Assembly (NCBI RefSeq): GCF_000719095.1
Contig: NZ_JOEH01000006.1
Span: forward strand, 186,001-250,000
Reading direction: 5' to 3'
From: Streptacidiphilus jeojiense
Lineage (GTDB): Bacteria > Actinomycetota > Actinomycetes > Streptomycetales > Streptomycetaceae
Length of the DNA stretch: 64,000 nucleotides
Positions within the stretch are counted from its first letter, which is position 1, and every line of letters starts with the position of its first letter. The notes under the pieces were generated by a model that saw nothing but the letters and a program-made list of their open reading frames with translations, was not told the origin of the DNA and made no database searches. A program made the translations under genes and the position numbers. Shown piece by piece: positions 51,220 through 60,312 of the stretch.

Positions 51220-52233
51220 TCACCGGGGGCGGCCCGCGCCGGTGCTGGGCGGGTAGGTCACCAGCGGGCCGGCCGCCTTGATGGTGCGCAGCACCGGTGC
51301 CGTCTCCAGGGTGTGGATGGCGTCCAGGGCGCCCAGGCGGTGGGTGAGGTAGCGGTGCAGCGAACCCGGGTCGGGGCACAGGGCCTGGGCGACCAGGTTG
51401 GTGGGGCCGGTGGTGGCGCCGACGAAGGCGAGTTCCTCGTGGCCGGCCAGGGTGGTCGCGATCCGCTCCAACTGGGCCGGGGCCACGGCCATCCAGAGCA
51501 GCGCCTGGGTGCCCGCGCCGAAGACCGCGACGTCCAGTTCGACGTCGAAGAACAGCGCGCCGCTGGCCCGTAGTTCGGCCAGGCGGCGGGCCACGGTCGC
51601 CGGGGTCCAGCCGGTCGCCGCGGCGAGTTCGGCGTTGCCGGTCCGGCCGTCGTGCTGGAGCGCGGCCAGCAGCGGTCCGTCGGCGTCGGTGATCGCGGCG
51701 TCGCCCTCGGCGGGCGTCACGGCCGGGCGCAGCATTTCCTGCTGCTTCTCGTCCAGTGCCCCGGTGCGTCCGCGCCAGGCCGTGGGGCCGCCGAAGTAGG
51801 TGTGCAGGACGTAGTGCGCGGACACGGAGGTGACGCTCGCGGTGCGCGGTATGTCGCGCAGCAGCAGCGAGTGGCTGCTGGCGGTGGCTCCGGTCGGGGT
51901 GTGGATGATCGCGACGATCTCCGTGCCGCCGGAGGCCAGCTTCACCCAGGAGGTGTCGTTGCGCCGGGCCAGTGCGTGGGCGACGTCCTGCGCCTGGTGC
52001 GGGACGGCGGTCAGCCGGACCAGCCACTGGGCCTGGCCGGCCCGGTGCGGGTCGGGCAGGCCGACCACGCGCAGGGCGATGCTGTCGCGCAGTTTCCGGT
52101 AGCGTCGCGCCACGGTCTGCGTGGACACGCCGAGTGCGGCCGCGATCCTGGTGTACGGGGCGCGGCCGTCGATGTGCAGGGCGTGGATCAGGCCCCGGTC
52201 GATAGCGTCGAGCATGGAGCCATTCTTCGCCAT
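51220..52233 (-). CDS. Lrp/AsnC-family regulator with two HTH units
   Basis: The 337-residue protein contains two complete AsnC-type repeats. The first HTH is near residue 25-50 (YTRIAAALGVSTQTVARRYRKL) and the second near 195-220 (NAELAAATGWTPATVARRLAEL); each is followed by a ligand-binding RAM-like domain. ATG 52215 (MLDAIDRGL) could also be the start. It is divergent from an MFS pump, which it probably controls in response to a small ligand, perhaps the pump substrate. Confidence 0.88.
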   Translation of the reverse strand: MAKNGSMLDAIDRGLIHALHIDGRAPYTRIAAALGVSTQTVARRYRKLRDSIALRVVGLPDPHRAGQAQWLVRLTAVPHQAQDVAHALARRNDTSWVKLASGGTEIVAIIHTPTGATASSHSLLLRDIPRTASVTSVSAHYVLHTYFGGPTAWRGRTGALDEKQQEMLRPAVTPAEGDAAITDADGPLLAALQHDGRTGNAELAAATGWTPATVARRLAELRASGALFFDVELDVAVFGAGTQALLWMAVAPAQLERIATTLAGHEELAFVGATTGPTNLVAQALCPDPGSLHRYLTHRLGALDAIHTLETAPVLRTIKAAGPLVTYPPSTGAGRPR

Positions 52234-52246
52234 CGGCCTCGGCCAT

Positions 52247-52267
52247 GGAAGAAATCACGCAACTTCC
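52247..52267. promoter_or_regulatory. Possible operator between Lrp regulator and MFS pump
   Basis: GGAAG (52247-52251) and CTTCC (52263-52267) form an inverted repeat with an 11-base spacer in the 109-bp divergent region. The AT-rich spacer would suit an AsnC-type site. Short arms make this tentative. Confidence 0.35.
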
Positions 52268-52342
52268 CCGCGTGGATGGAAGCGGTCCGGTGGGTGCCAG
52301 CACGCTCGTGGTGAGAGCGAGACGTCCTGGAAGGAGCCCCCG

Positions 52343-53761
52343 ATGACCCTCCCCACCGCTGCGCCGCGGACCGCCCCGGCAGCGGCCGGACCGCACCCGC
52401 GCCGCTGGTTCGCGCTGGCGCTGCTGCTGACCGCCGAGGCGATGAACCTGCTGGACTCGACGATCGTGCAGGTCGCGGCCCCGGTGATGCACGCCCGGCT
52501 CGGCGGTCCGGTCGCCGACATCCAGTGGTTCAGCGCCGCCTACACCCTGCCGTTCGCCGTACTGCTGGTCACCGGTGGGCGGTTGGGCGACATCGCCGGG
52601 CGCAGGCGGATCTTCCGGATCGGCGTGGCCGCGTTCCTGCTGGCCTCGCTGTGCTGCGCGCTCGCGCCCTCGGCCGGACTGCTGATCGCCGCCCGGGCGG
52701 TGCAGGGCGGGGCGGCGGCGCTGGTGATCCCGCAGACCTTCGGACTGATCAAGGCCATGTTCGACGGCGGCGAGCTGTCCCGGGCGCTGGGCACCATCGG
52801 CCCGGTGATGGGGCTGGCCGCGGTCTGCGGGCCGGTGCTCGGCGGGGTGCTGACCCATGCGGACCTGTTCGGCTCGTCCTGGCGGGCGGTGTTCCTGGTC
52901 AATCTGCCGCTGGGCGCGGCCGTGCTGGCCGGCTCCTCGCTGCTGCGCGAGGATCGGGCCGGGCACCGGCCGCGACTGGACCTGGTCGGCACCGCGCTGC
53001 TGGTGCTGGGCAGCGTGCTGCTGGTCGCCCCGCTGATCGAGGTGGACGCCGTCGCGGGCGTGGTGCCGTGGCTCGCTGTCGGCGCGGGTGTCGCCGTGCT
53101 GCTGCTGTTCGGACTGCACCAGCGCGGGAAGAGCCGGCGGGGCCGCAGTCCGTTGGTGGAGACCAGCCTGTTCGCCAACCGGGGTTTCCCGGCCGCGCTG
53201 GCCACCTCCACGCTGTTCTTCGCGGTGATGAACGGTCTGATGCTGGTCGTGGTGGTGCAGGTGCAGCTGACCCGGCACGCCGGAGTGCTCACAGCGGGGC
53301 TGACGCTGCTGCCCTGGTCCTGCGGGATGGCCGCTGCCTCGCTGTGCGCCGGGACCTGGCTGGTGCCCCGCCACGGTGCGCGGGTCATGTTCGCCGGTCT
53401 CGCGGTGCTGGCCGGCGGGGTCGGCGGTGCGGCGGCCGACTACGCCGCCGGTCCGGCCGGAGCGGGGTCCTGGCTGCTGTGGGCCGCCCTCGCGGTGAGC
53501 GGTGCCGGGATCGGGCTGTTCACCGTGCCGTTCTTCACCACCGCCCTGCACCGGGTCCGCCCGCAGGAGAACGGCTCCGCGGCCGGACTGCTCAACGCGG
53601 TCCAGCAGTTCGGCGGAACGATCGGGGTCGCCCTGCTGGGCACCGTCTTCCTGCGCGTCGGTGCGGCGGACGGTGCCTGGACGGCCTGCTGCGTCGCGGT
53701 CGGCCTGCTCGCCGCGACCGCGCTCACGGCGCGGCTGATGACCGCTCCGGAGGCCTCCTGA
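52343..53761 (+). CDS. MFS efflux transporter (DHA2)
   Basis: ATG 52343 has AAGGAG six bases upstream. The 472-residue protein follows the DHA2 pattern with MNLLDSTIVQVAAPVM in helix 1, motif A GGRLGDIAGRRRIF and the antiporter motif GPVMGLAAVCGPVLGGVL in helix 5. It should export drugs or metabolites by proton antiport, under control of the divergent Lrp gene. Confidence 0.88.
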   Translation: MTLPTAAPRTAPAAAGPHPRRWFALALLLTAEAMNLLDSTIVQVAAPVMHARLGGPVADIQWFSAAYTLPFAVLLVTGGRLGDIAGRRRIFRIGVAAFLLASLCCALAPSAGLLIAARAVQGGAAALVIPQTFGLIKAMFDGGELSRALGTIGPVMGLAAVCGPVLGGVLTHADLFGSSWRAVFLVNLPLGAAVLAGSSLLREDRAGHRPRLDLVGTALLVLGSVLLVAPLIEVDAVAGVVPWLAVGAGVAVLLLFGLHQRGKSRRGRSPLVETSLFANRGFPAALATSTLFFAVMNGLMLVVVVQVQLTRHAGVLTAGLTLLPWSCGMAAASLCAGTWLVPRHGARVMFAGLAVLAGGVGGAAADYAAGPAGAGSWLLWAALAVSGAGIGLFTVPFFTTALHRVRPQENGSAAGLLNAVQQFGGTIGVALLGTVFLRVGAADGAWTACCVAVGLLAATALTARLMTAPEAS

Positions 53762-53795
53762 TCCGCCTGGTCCGCGCGGGTGTCGGGGCGGCCGG

Positions 53796-55220
53796 TCAGC
53801 TGCGTGCGGGGGCCGTTCCGCCGGCCCGTCCCAGCGAGCGGTCCAGCACGCTCGCGGCGAGCAGCAGCAGGGCGCAGCCCAGCATCACCAGCGCCAGGAC
53901 GTGCAGTCCGGCGCTGGTGGCGCCGGTGGTGAAGACGGCGGCGATGACCGCGGAGGCCAGCATCGCGCCGCTGTACTGGAAGGTGCGCAGCAGGCCGGAG
54001 GCGGTGCCGATGCGGTCGGCGGGGGCCTGGTGGTAGAGGGCGTTCTGGTTGGCGAGGCTGTTCAGGCCCTGCGGGACGCCGTAGACCAGGACCACGCCGA
54101 TCAGCGCCCAGGCCGGGGTGTGCGGGCCGAGCAGGAGCAGCAGCGCCGAGCCGACCGCCATCGCGGTGCTGCCGACCACCAGCTTGGCCCGGATTCCCTT
54201 GCGGCGTCCGGTCGCTGTCGCCACGCCGATCGCCACCAGCGACATCGGCAGCAGCACCAGCCCGGCCGCGGACTCGCCGAGGCCGCGGCCCTGTTCCAGC
54301 CACTGGGTGAAGCCGTAGAGCACGGAGTAGGAGACGGTGCAGGTCAGCGCGTGTCGGGCGTAGGTGACCAGCAGCGGCCCGTTGGCGGCGAGCATCCGCA
54401 GGTCCAGGAACGGGTCGTTGACCCGCAACTCCCGAGCGACAAGCGCGGCGGCGGCCACTGCGGCGATCAACAACAGGTACCAGCTGGAGGTCTGAGGGGC
54501 CATCAGGAAGAGCAGTGCGGCGGTCATGGCGGCGGAGAACAGCGCCATCCCGGCCAGGTCCAGGCCGCTGCGCCCGCCGTCCGACGGACGCTCGGGGGGG
54601 ATGGCGGGCAGCCGGCGCCGTCCCATCACCAGACAGGCCAGCGACAGCGGGATGTTGACGGCGAAGACGGTGCGCCAGCCGCCGACGCCGATCAGCAGGC
54701 CGCCGAGGGTGGGGCCGATCGCCGAGCTGGCCTGGGCGGCGACGGAGAGGGCGGTCAGGATGCCCGCGGGCGTGCTGAGCCCGGTGCGGGCCGCCTCGCT
54801 GCGCACCAGGTGCATGGCGGCGGGGTAGGCGGCGCAGGTGCCGAGGCCGAGCAGGACCCGGGCCACGATCAGCAGCCCCAGCGACGGCGCCAGCGCGCCC
54901 AGCAGTCCGGCGATCCCCACCAGCGCGGTACCGGCCAGGTAGACCGGGCGGGCGCCGTAGCGGTCGACGAGGCGTCCGACGGCGGGCTGGCCGACGGCGG
55001 TGGCCAGGTAGAGCGCGGAGACCAGCCAGAGCGTGGTGGACGGCGGTGCGCCGAAGGCCGCGCCGATCGGGACCAGGGTCACCGCGATCATCGAGGAGTT
55101 GACCGGGTTCAGCAGCGAGCCGAGGACCAGCGGCGGGGTGAGCCTGCGGTCGAAACCGGCGGCGCTGTCGTCGGCGGGCCGGGCGTCGCGGCGGGGGAGG
55201 AGTGCGGTGATCCGGCTCAT
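53796..55220 (-). CDS. MFS transporter, MarR-linked
   Basis: ATG 55220 overlaps the MarR stop (ATGA). The 474-residue, 14-helix protein has NPVNSSMIAVTLVPIG in helix 1, motif A GRLVDRYGARPVY and ASSAIGPTLGGLLIG in helix 5. MarR plus MFS is a classic ligand-inducible efflux operon. Confidence 0.88.
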   Translation of the reverse strand: MSRITALLPRRDARPADDSAAGFDRRLTPPLVLGSLLNPVNSSMIAVTLVPIGAAFGAPPSTTLWLVSALYLATAVGQPAVGRLVDRYGARPVYLAGTALVGIAGLLGALAPSLGLLIVARVLLGLGTCAAYPAAMHLVRSEAARTGLSTPAGILTALSVAAQASSAIGPTLGGLLIGVGGWRTVFAVNIPLSLACLVMGRRRLPAIPPERPSDGGRSGLDLAGMALFSAAMTAALLFLMAPQTSSWYLLLIAAVAAAALVARELRVNDPFLDLRMLAANGPLLVTYARHALTCTVSYSVLYGFTQWLEQGRGLGESAAGLVLLPMSLVAIGVATATGRRKGIRAKLVVGSTAMAVGSALLLLLGPHTPAWALIGVVLVYGVPQGLNSLANQNALYHQAPADRIGTASGLLRTFQYSGAMLASAVIAAVFTTGATSAGLHVLALVMLGCALLLLAASVLDRSLGRAGGTAPARS

Positions 55221-55666
55221 GCCCGGTCCAGCCGTTCCAGCAGTGCCAGCGCCTCGACGACGGTGGCCCGCTCGGCCGCGGTGTAGCGGTCCTGCAGCGC
55301 GCGGGCCAGCCACTCCTCGCGGACCCGGCGGGTGCCGGTGATCGCCTCGGTGCCTTCGTCGGTGAGCGAGACGACCTGGCGCCGCCCGTCGGCGGGGTCG
55401 GGGCGGCGCTCGATCAGGGCGCGCTCCTCCAGCGCCGCGAGCGTGGCGCCCATCGACTGCGGTCGTACCCGCTCGGCCGCCGCCAGCACGCCCGGCGCTG
55501 CCGGGCCCTCCCGGTCCAGCCGGCTCAGCACCGACAGTTGCGAGGCGGTGATCCCGTCGGTGTTGTCGACCTCCTTGAGCCGCCGCCGCAGCCGTCCCAG
55601 CAGTACCCGGAGGTCGGCCGCCGCTTGGGCGGCGGTGCTGCTGACGGCGGGCTCGAGAGGATCCAT
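55217..55666 (-). CDS. MarR-family transcriptional regulator
   Basis: The 149-residue protein has the winged-helix pattern: TASQLSVLSRLDREG, then ERVRPQSMGATLAALEERALIERRPDPADGR with a wing of basic residues, and a dimerising last helix. It begins an operon with the MFS gene. A TTGTAA-17-TAGTGT promoter ends seven bases before its ATG, overlapped by an ACTTGTAAGT inverted repeat, so autorepression is likely. Confidence 0.9.
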   Translation of the reverse strand: MDPLEPAVSSTAAQAAADLRVLLGRLRRRLKEVDNTDGITASQLSVLSRLDREGPAAPGVLAAAERVRPQSMGATLAALEERALIERRPDPADGRRQVVSLTDEGTEAITGTRRVREEWLARALQDRYTAAERATVVEALALLERLDRA

Positions 55667-55673
55667 GCCCTCT

Positions 55674-55704
55674 ACACTAGTTTCATCAGTCCAGACTTAC
55701 AAGT
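55674..55704 (-). promoter_or_regulatory. Leaderless promoter and operator of the marR-MFS operon
   Basis: On the minus strand TTGTAA (55702-55697) and TAGTGT (55679-55674) are spaced by 17 bases; ATG 55666 begins seven bases beyond the -10, predicting a leaderless mRNA. The inverted repeat ACTTGTAAGT (55695-55704) covers the -35 and suits MarR binding. Confidence 0.55.
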
Positions 55705-55730
55705 TTGACCTGACAATCAGAACGCTCCGG

Positions 55731-56528
55731 TCAGAACCCTCCGAGCAGCCCGGCCGCATGGCTGACCTGGACGGTGTGGGTGGCGCAGCCGCCGTCCGCG
55801 GTGAGCAGGTGCAGCAGGAAGCCGGTCGGCTCGTCCAGGTAGCCCATGGGGGAGCCGTCGCGCATCGACAGCGAGCTCTGGCGGTAGGTGCTCGGCGCGA
55901 CCGCCAGCGTGCTGCCGCCGAAGGCGCAGGTGATCGGCCGGTGCACATGCCCGGCCAGGACCCGGACCACCCGGGGGTGCGCGGCCACCACCTCGGCCAG
56001 CGCCTCGCCGTCCTCCAGCCGCATCCCGTCCAGGAAGGGGATGCCGACCGGCACCGGCGGATGGTGCACCGCGACGAAGGCCGGCACGTCGGGGCGCTTG
56101 CCGAGCACCGCGTCCAGCCAGCCGAGCTGCTCCGCGCCGAGCAGGCCGCCGGGCTTCCCGGGCAGATTGGAGTCCAGCACGACGACGGTGGCCGCTTCGT
56201 GCTCCACGACGTAGTGGACGCCCTGCTCACCGCTGTCGAGCAGGCCGCTGCCGGCGAAGGCGGCCAGCATGGCGTCCGGGCTGTCGTGGTTGCCCGCGAC
56301 CAGGTGCAGCGGCAGCGGGAACCGCCCGATGATCCGCCGCAGCTCCTGGTACTCCTCGGGACGGCCCTGGTCCACCAGGTCCCCGCTGATCACCACTGCC
56401 ACCGGTTGCGGATCCAGCGCCAGCACCCGGGCGAGCGCCAGCTGCAGCCCGGCCGCCGGGCCGGCGCCGAGCGGTCCTGTGGTGATGTGCGGGTCGCTGA
56501 GGTGCGCCACGGAGAAGGAAGAAGTCAT
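55731..56528 (-). CDS. Calcineurin-like phosphoesterase (class III cyclic nucleotide phosphodiesterase-like)
   Basis: ATG 56528 begins a 265-residue protein with all metallophosphoesterase motifs in order: SDPHI, GDLVDQG, GNHDS, HHPP and GHVHR. The spacing and the DPH start match CpdA-type 3',5'-cyclic nucleotide phosphodiesterases, which use two metals (Fe/Mn). Actual substrate not shown. Cytoplasmic. Confidence 0.88.
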   Translation of the reverse strand: MTSSFSVAHLSDPHITTGPLGAGPAAGLQLALARVLALDPQPVAVVISGDLVDQGRPEEYQELRRIIGRFPLPLHLVAGNHDSPDAMLAAFAGSGLLDSGEQGVHYVVEHEAATVVVLDSNLPGKPGGLLGAEQLGWLDAVLGKRPDVPAFVAVHHPPVPVGIPFLDGMRLEDGEALAEVVAAHPRVVRVLAGHVHRPITCAFGGSTLAVAPSTYRQSSLSMRDGSPMGYLDEPTGFLLHLLTADGGCATHTVQVSHAAGLLGGF

Positions 56529-56606
56529 GGCTGAACGCTTCCCCGACCCACCGTGCCCGGACAACCCGTCAAGCTGACGGCGTAACGAACAACTGGTGAC
56601 GCGGGG

Positions 56607-57557
56607 TCACACCGCCGGACCCGGGGCGCCGAGCAGCACGGTGCGCGACCCGGGGGTGAACGCGGCGAAGGACTGCCCCCAGCTCTCCTCGGGCCAGTGG
56701 TAGTCGACCCGGCCCTCGGAGGGCCGGTAGTCCGCCGTGTAGACCGTGCCCAGGCCCTGGTCGTAGTCGACCTGGTAGAGCGGCGGCCTCAGCATCGCGG
56801 CCACCTCGGCCCCCGAGGCGCGGACGGCGGACAGCCGCTCCTGGGTACGGGTGACCTTCTCCTGCTCGTCGGGCACCGGCAGGTGCTGGTGGTTGGTGGC
56901 GCAGGAGTCCGGCGCCGGGGTCATCGGGAGGTCGGGGCCGACGTAGACCGTCACCGCCCGCTCCGGATCGACCAGGGTGACGTTCTGGGCGAGCGAGACC
57001 GGGACGGTCGCCAGTTTCGCGAGGGCCTGGTCGACGGTGTCGCAGGTCTCCAGCAGATAGCGGAGCACCAGCAGGATGGCGAAGCCCGGACCGTGGACGA
57101 ACCGGCCGCCGAAGGTCAGCGAGACCGCGAGCCCGGCGTCGTTCATCCCGTCCAGCAGACCCCAGCCGGCATCCTGCATGCCGATCACCGGGCGCAGGAA
57201 GTGCGAGGAGACGATGGTCCCCTCGCAGTCGTCCGGCTTGAAGTCGTAGTTGCGCAGCAGCCGGCCGCTGCCGCCGATCTGGGTGCAGCCCGCGAAGAAC
57301 GGCCGCAGCGCGGTGAGGGTGAGGAACGCCTCGCCGTGCGGGCGGTCCAGCTGGCCGACGAGCCGGTCGAGCACCGGGACCAGCTCCGGCATGTGCGTCT
57401 CGAACATCGCCCGGGCCCGCACCGCGCCCTCCGCGGTCCGCCCCTCGTCGGTCAACCAGCCTTCGGCGAGCGGCCACTGCGGCTGCACATGCGCCGCCCA
57501 CCGACCGTCGCCACCGTCGCCCACCTCGATGGCCCGGAACGTCTTCTGCTGGCCCAC
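56607..57557 (-). CDS. C45-family autoproteolytic acyltransferase/hydrolase
   Basis: The likely nucleophile is Cys in FAGCTQIGG, which becomes N-terminal after self-cleavage; RNYDFKPD and GMNDAGLAVSLTFGG follow, as in isopenicillin-N acyltransferase-like Ntn-hydrolases. GTG 57557 (behind an AGGGGG site) gives 316 residues; ATG 57590 is an alternative. Substrate unknown, amide or acyl transfer expected. Confidence 0.8.
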   Translation of the reverse strand: MGQQKTFRAIEVGDGGDGRWAAHVQPQWPLAEGWLTDEGRTAEGAVRARAMFETHMPELVPVLDRLVGQLDRPHGEAFLTLTALRPFFAGCTQIGGSGRLLRNYDFKPDDCEGTIVSSHFLRPVIGMQDAGWGLLDGMNDAGLAVSLTFGGRFVHGPGFAILLVLRYLLETCDTVDQALAKLATVPVSLAQNVTLVDPERAVTVYVGPDLPMTPAPDSCATNHQHLPVPDEQEKVTRTQERLSAVRASGAEVAAMLRPPLYQVDYDQGLGTVYTADYRPSEGRVDYHWPEESWGQSFAAFTPGSRTVLLGAPGPAV

Positions 57558-57722
57558 TACTGCCGCCCCCTGCCGCACGTCGGATCGCATCCGGCGCCAA
57601 CCTAGCCAATTCCGCCGGGGAACCAACAGTGGTGCGGTGCGGTACAACGAAAATCGGTTGCCCGCGAAGGGGCTGTTTGCTGCACTGTCCGACGACAACG
57701 GATCAATCGAGGAGTCCCGATC

Positions 57723-57824
57723 ATGTGCGGATCGTTCATGTCCATCCCGGAAGGAACTGCCATCCACCTCAAGGACATGACACTTCGTGCGAACGCTGAA
57801 CCTGGGAATCCTGGCGCATGTTGA
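57723..57824 (+). CDS. Upstream ORF overlapping the Otr(A)-like gene
   Basis: A 33-codon frame begins at ATG 57723 with GAGGAG nine bases upstream, a better ribosome site than that of the main gene. It reads MCGSFMSIPEGTAIHLKDMT..., and ends at TGA 57822-57824, 38 bases inside the resistance gene in another frame. It may be a regulatory leader peptide; coding status unproven. Confidence 0.45.
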   Translation: MCGSFMSIPEGTAIHLKDMTLRANAEPGNPGAC

Positions 57825-59790
57825 CGCCGGTAAGACGAGCCTGACCGAGCGGCTGCTCCATGCGACCGGCGTCATCGACGAGATCGGAAGCGTCGACGCG
57901 GGCAGCACCCGAACCGATTCCATGGCGCTGGAGCGACAGCGCGGCATCACCATCAAATCCGCCGTCGCCTCCTTCGTCGTGGACGACGTCACGGTCAACC
58001 TGATCGACACACCCGGCCACCCGGACTTCATCGCCGAGGTGGAGCGGGTGTTGAGCGTGCTCGACGGCGCAGTGCTGGTCGTCTCGGCGGTGGAGGGCGT
58101 GCAGGCGCAGACCCGCGTGCTGATGCGGACCCTGCAACGGCTGCGCATCCCCACGCTGCTCTTCGTGAACAAGATCGACCGCGGTGGCGCCGACACCGAA
58201 AGCGTGCTGGGGGGCATCGCCGAGAAACTCTCCCGGGCGAGCATCCCCATGGCCTCGGCCGACGGGCTGGGCACCCGTGGCGCGCGCACCGTGCCGTACA
58301 GCGCTGCCGACACCGGCTTCACGGCCGGGTTGCTCGACCTCCTGGCCGACCACGACGACACCGTGCTTGCCGCGTACCTGGACGATGCGTCGACGCTCTC
58401 GTACCAGCGGCTCCGCAGCGAGCTCGCGGCGCTGAGCCGACGGGCGGTGGTGCATCCGGTGTTCCTCGGCTCGGCGATCACGGGGGCGGGCGTGGACGAG
58501 CTGATCTCGGGCATCACCGAGCTACTGCCCGCTGTCGATGGCGCAGCCGACGGTCCGGCCTCGGGGACCGTCTTCAAGGTGGAGCGCGGCCCGGCCGGGG
58601 AGAAGATCGCATTCGTCCGCATGTTCTCGGGTACGGTGCACGTCCGCGAGCGACTGCCTTTCGGTGAGGCCGAAGAGGGCAAGGTCACTGCGATCAGCGT
58701 CTTCGAGCGTGGCTCGGACCTCCCGTGCGACTCGGTCTGCGCCGGGCGGATCGCCAGGATCTGGGGACTCGGTGACATCCGGGTCGGCGATGCCGTCGGC
58801 AGACCTCACCCGACGGCGTCCGGCGGCCGCCACCACTTCGCTCCGCCCACCCTGGAGACGGTCGTCGCTCCCTGCCGCCGGGCCGACCGGGGAGCACTGC
58901 ATGTCGCGCTCTCCCAACTCGCCGAGCAGGACCCGCTGATCAACCTGCGGCAGGACGACCTCCGCCAGGAGACATCGGTCTCCCTCTACGGCGAGGTGCA
59001 GAAGGAGGTCATCCAGGCGACCCTCGCTGACGACTACGGCATCGACGTCGCCTTCCGCGAGACGACGACCATTCATATCGAGCGACCTGTCGGCACCGGT
59101 ACGGCCGTCGAGGTCATCCGGGTCGGATCGAATCCCTTTCTCGCGACCGTCGGGCTGCGCATCGAGCCGGCCCCGATCGGCGCGGGCGCGGAGTTCCGGC
59201 TCGGCGTAGAACTCGGCTCGATGCCCTTCACCTTCATCAGGGCGGTCGAGGAGACAGTGGCGGAGACGCTGCGGCAGGGGCTCAACGGGTGGCAGGTCAC
59301 CGACTGCACGGTCACCCTCACGCGCTCCGGCTACTGGGCCCGACAGAGCCACGCCCACGCCGTCTTCGACAAGAGCATGTCCAGCACCGCGGGAGACTTC
59401 CGCAACCTGACACCGATGGTGCTGATGAGCGCCCTGCAGCAGGCCGGCACCCAGGTGTACGAGCCGATGCACCGCTTCCACCTCGACATTCCTGCGGACG
59501 CGTTCGGGCTGCTGCTTCCGGCACTGGCGCGGGTGGGCGCGGTACCGCGGTCTTCGTCGCCGCGAGGTACGTCGTACCTGGTCGAGGGCGAGATCCCGGC
59601 CGCGTCGGTGCACGGGCTGGAGCAGACACTGCCGTCGCTCACCAGCGGCGAGGGAGTGCTGGAGTCCGCCTTCGACCACTACCGGCCGGTCCAGGGGCCG
59701 GTCCCGGTCAGACCCAGGTCGGCCCGCAACCCGCTGAACCGCGAGGAGTACCTGCTGCATGTCGCGCGCCGGGTCAGCGGGCGTGGTTGA
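57787..59790 (+). CDS. otrA: Ribosomal protection GTPase (Otr(A)/Tet type)
   Basis: GTG 57787 gives the canonical N-terminus (MRTLNLGILAHVDAGKTSLTE). The 667-residue EF-G-like protein has G1 AHVDAGKT, G2 QRGITIKS, G3 DTPGHPDF and G4 NKIDRG, then domains II to V without the extra EF-G G' insertion. The length matches Otr(A) of tetracycline producers. It should remove tetracycline from the ribosome. Otr(A)-like genes are widespread in streptomycetes outside biosynthesis clusters, and no tetracycline genes are here. An overlapping upstream ORF suggests inducible translation. Confidence 0.88.
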   Translation: MRTLNLGILAHVDAGKTSLTERLLHATGVIDEIGSVDAGSTRTDSMALERQRGITIKSAVASFVVDDVTVNLIDTPGHPDFIAEVERVLSVLDGAVLVVSAVEGVQAQTRVLMRTLQRLRIPTLLFVNKIDRGGADTESVLGGIAEKLSRASIPMASADGLGTRGARTVPYSAADTGFTAGLLDLLADHDDTVLAAYLDDASTLSYQRLRSELAALSRRAVVHPVFLGSAITGAGVDELISGITELLPAVDGAADGPASGTVFKVERGPAGEKIAFVRMFSGTVHVRERLPFGEAEEGKVTAISVFERGSDLPCDSVCAGRIARIWGLGDIRVGDAVGRPHPTASGGRHHFAPPTLETVVAPCRRADRGALHVALSQLAEQDPLINLRQDDLRQETSVSLYGEVQKEVIQATLADDYGIDVAFRETTTIHIERPVGTGTAVEVIRVGSNPFLATVGLRIEPAPIGAGAEFRLGVELGSMPFTFIRAVEETVAETLRQGLNGWQVTDCTVTLTRSGYWARQSHAHAVFDKSMSSTAGDFRNLTPMVLMSALQQAGTQVYEPMHRFHLDIPADAFGLLLPALARVGAVPRSSSPRGTSYLVEGEIPAASVHGLEQTLPSLTSGEGVLESAFDHYRPVQGPVPVRPRSARNPLNREEYLLHVARRVSGRG

Positions 59791-59820
59791 GGGGAGCGGA
59801 CGTTTGCCACAATCGGCGCT

Positions 59821-60270
59821 ATGAAGATCGAAGAGACTCCCTGGTCGGACCCAGACGCCACCGAGCTGCGGCGGCGGCAGCGGGCCGAGGTGGCCGAGCG
59901 GTACGGGACCCCGGACAGCGAGCCGGGGACGCCGCCGTCGGCCGCGGACATCGAGGTGTTCTTCGTGGCCCGGGAGGACGACGGAACGGCGGTCGGGTGC
60001 GGCGGCCTGCGCCGGCTCGGGCCCGGGGTCGGGGAGATCAAGCGGATGTACGTCGACCCCGGCCGGCGTGGTTCGGGAGTCGCGGCGGACATCCTCCGCA
60101 CGCTGGAGGACTGGGCCCGCGAGCAGGGGTGGACCACCCTCCGGCTGGAGACCGGCGACGCCCAGCCCGACGCCATCCGCTTCTACACCCGTGCCGGATA
60201 CCGGCGGATCCCCAACTTCGGCGGATACGTCGGCGCGAAGCGCTCGCTCTGCTTCGAACGCTCGCTCTGA
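59821..60270 (+). CDS. GNAT-family N-acetyltransferase
   Basis: The 149-residue protein has the acetyl-CoA loop RRGSGVAADILRTLEDWA preceded by GEIKRMYVDP, and a final YRRIPNFGGYVGAKRSLCFER typical of this subgroup. ATG 59821 is clear. It follows otrA by 30 bp in the same direction. Substrate unknown. Confidence 0.9.
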   Translation: MKIEETPWSDPDATELRRRQRAEVAERYGTPDSEPGTPPSAADIEVFFVAREDDGTAVGCGGLRRLGPGVGEIKRMYVDPGRRGSGVAADILRTLEDWAREQGWTTLRLETGDAQPDAIRFYTRAGYRRIPNFGGYVGAKRSLCFERSL

Positions 60271-60312
60271 GTCCCCGGCCGCAGGGCCGCAGCCGGATGA
60301 GAGACTGCGACG

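Noticed and set aside
57787..59790. Elongation factor G or a tetracycline biosynthesis marker
   Set aside because: Length, N-terminus and missing G' insertion fit ribosomal protection proteins, and no polyketide genes lie nearby.
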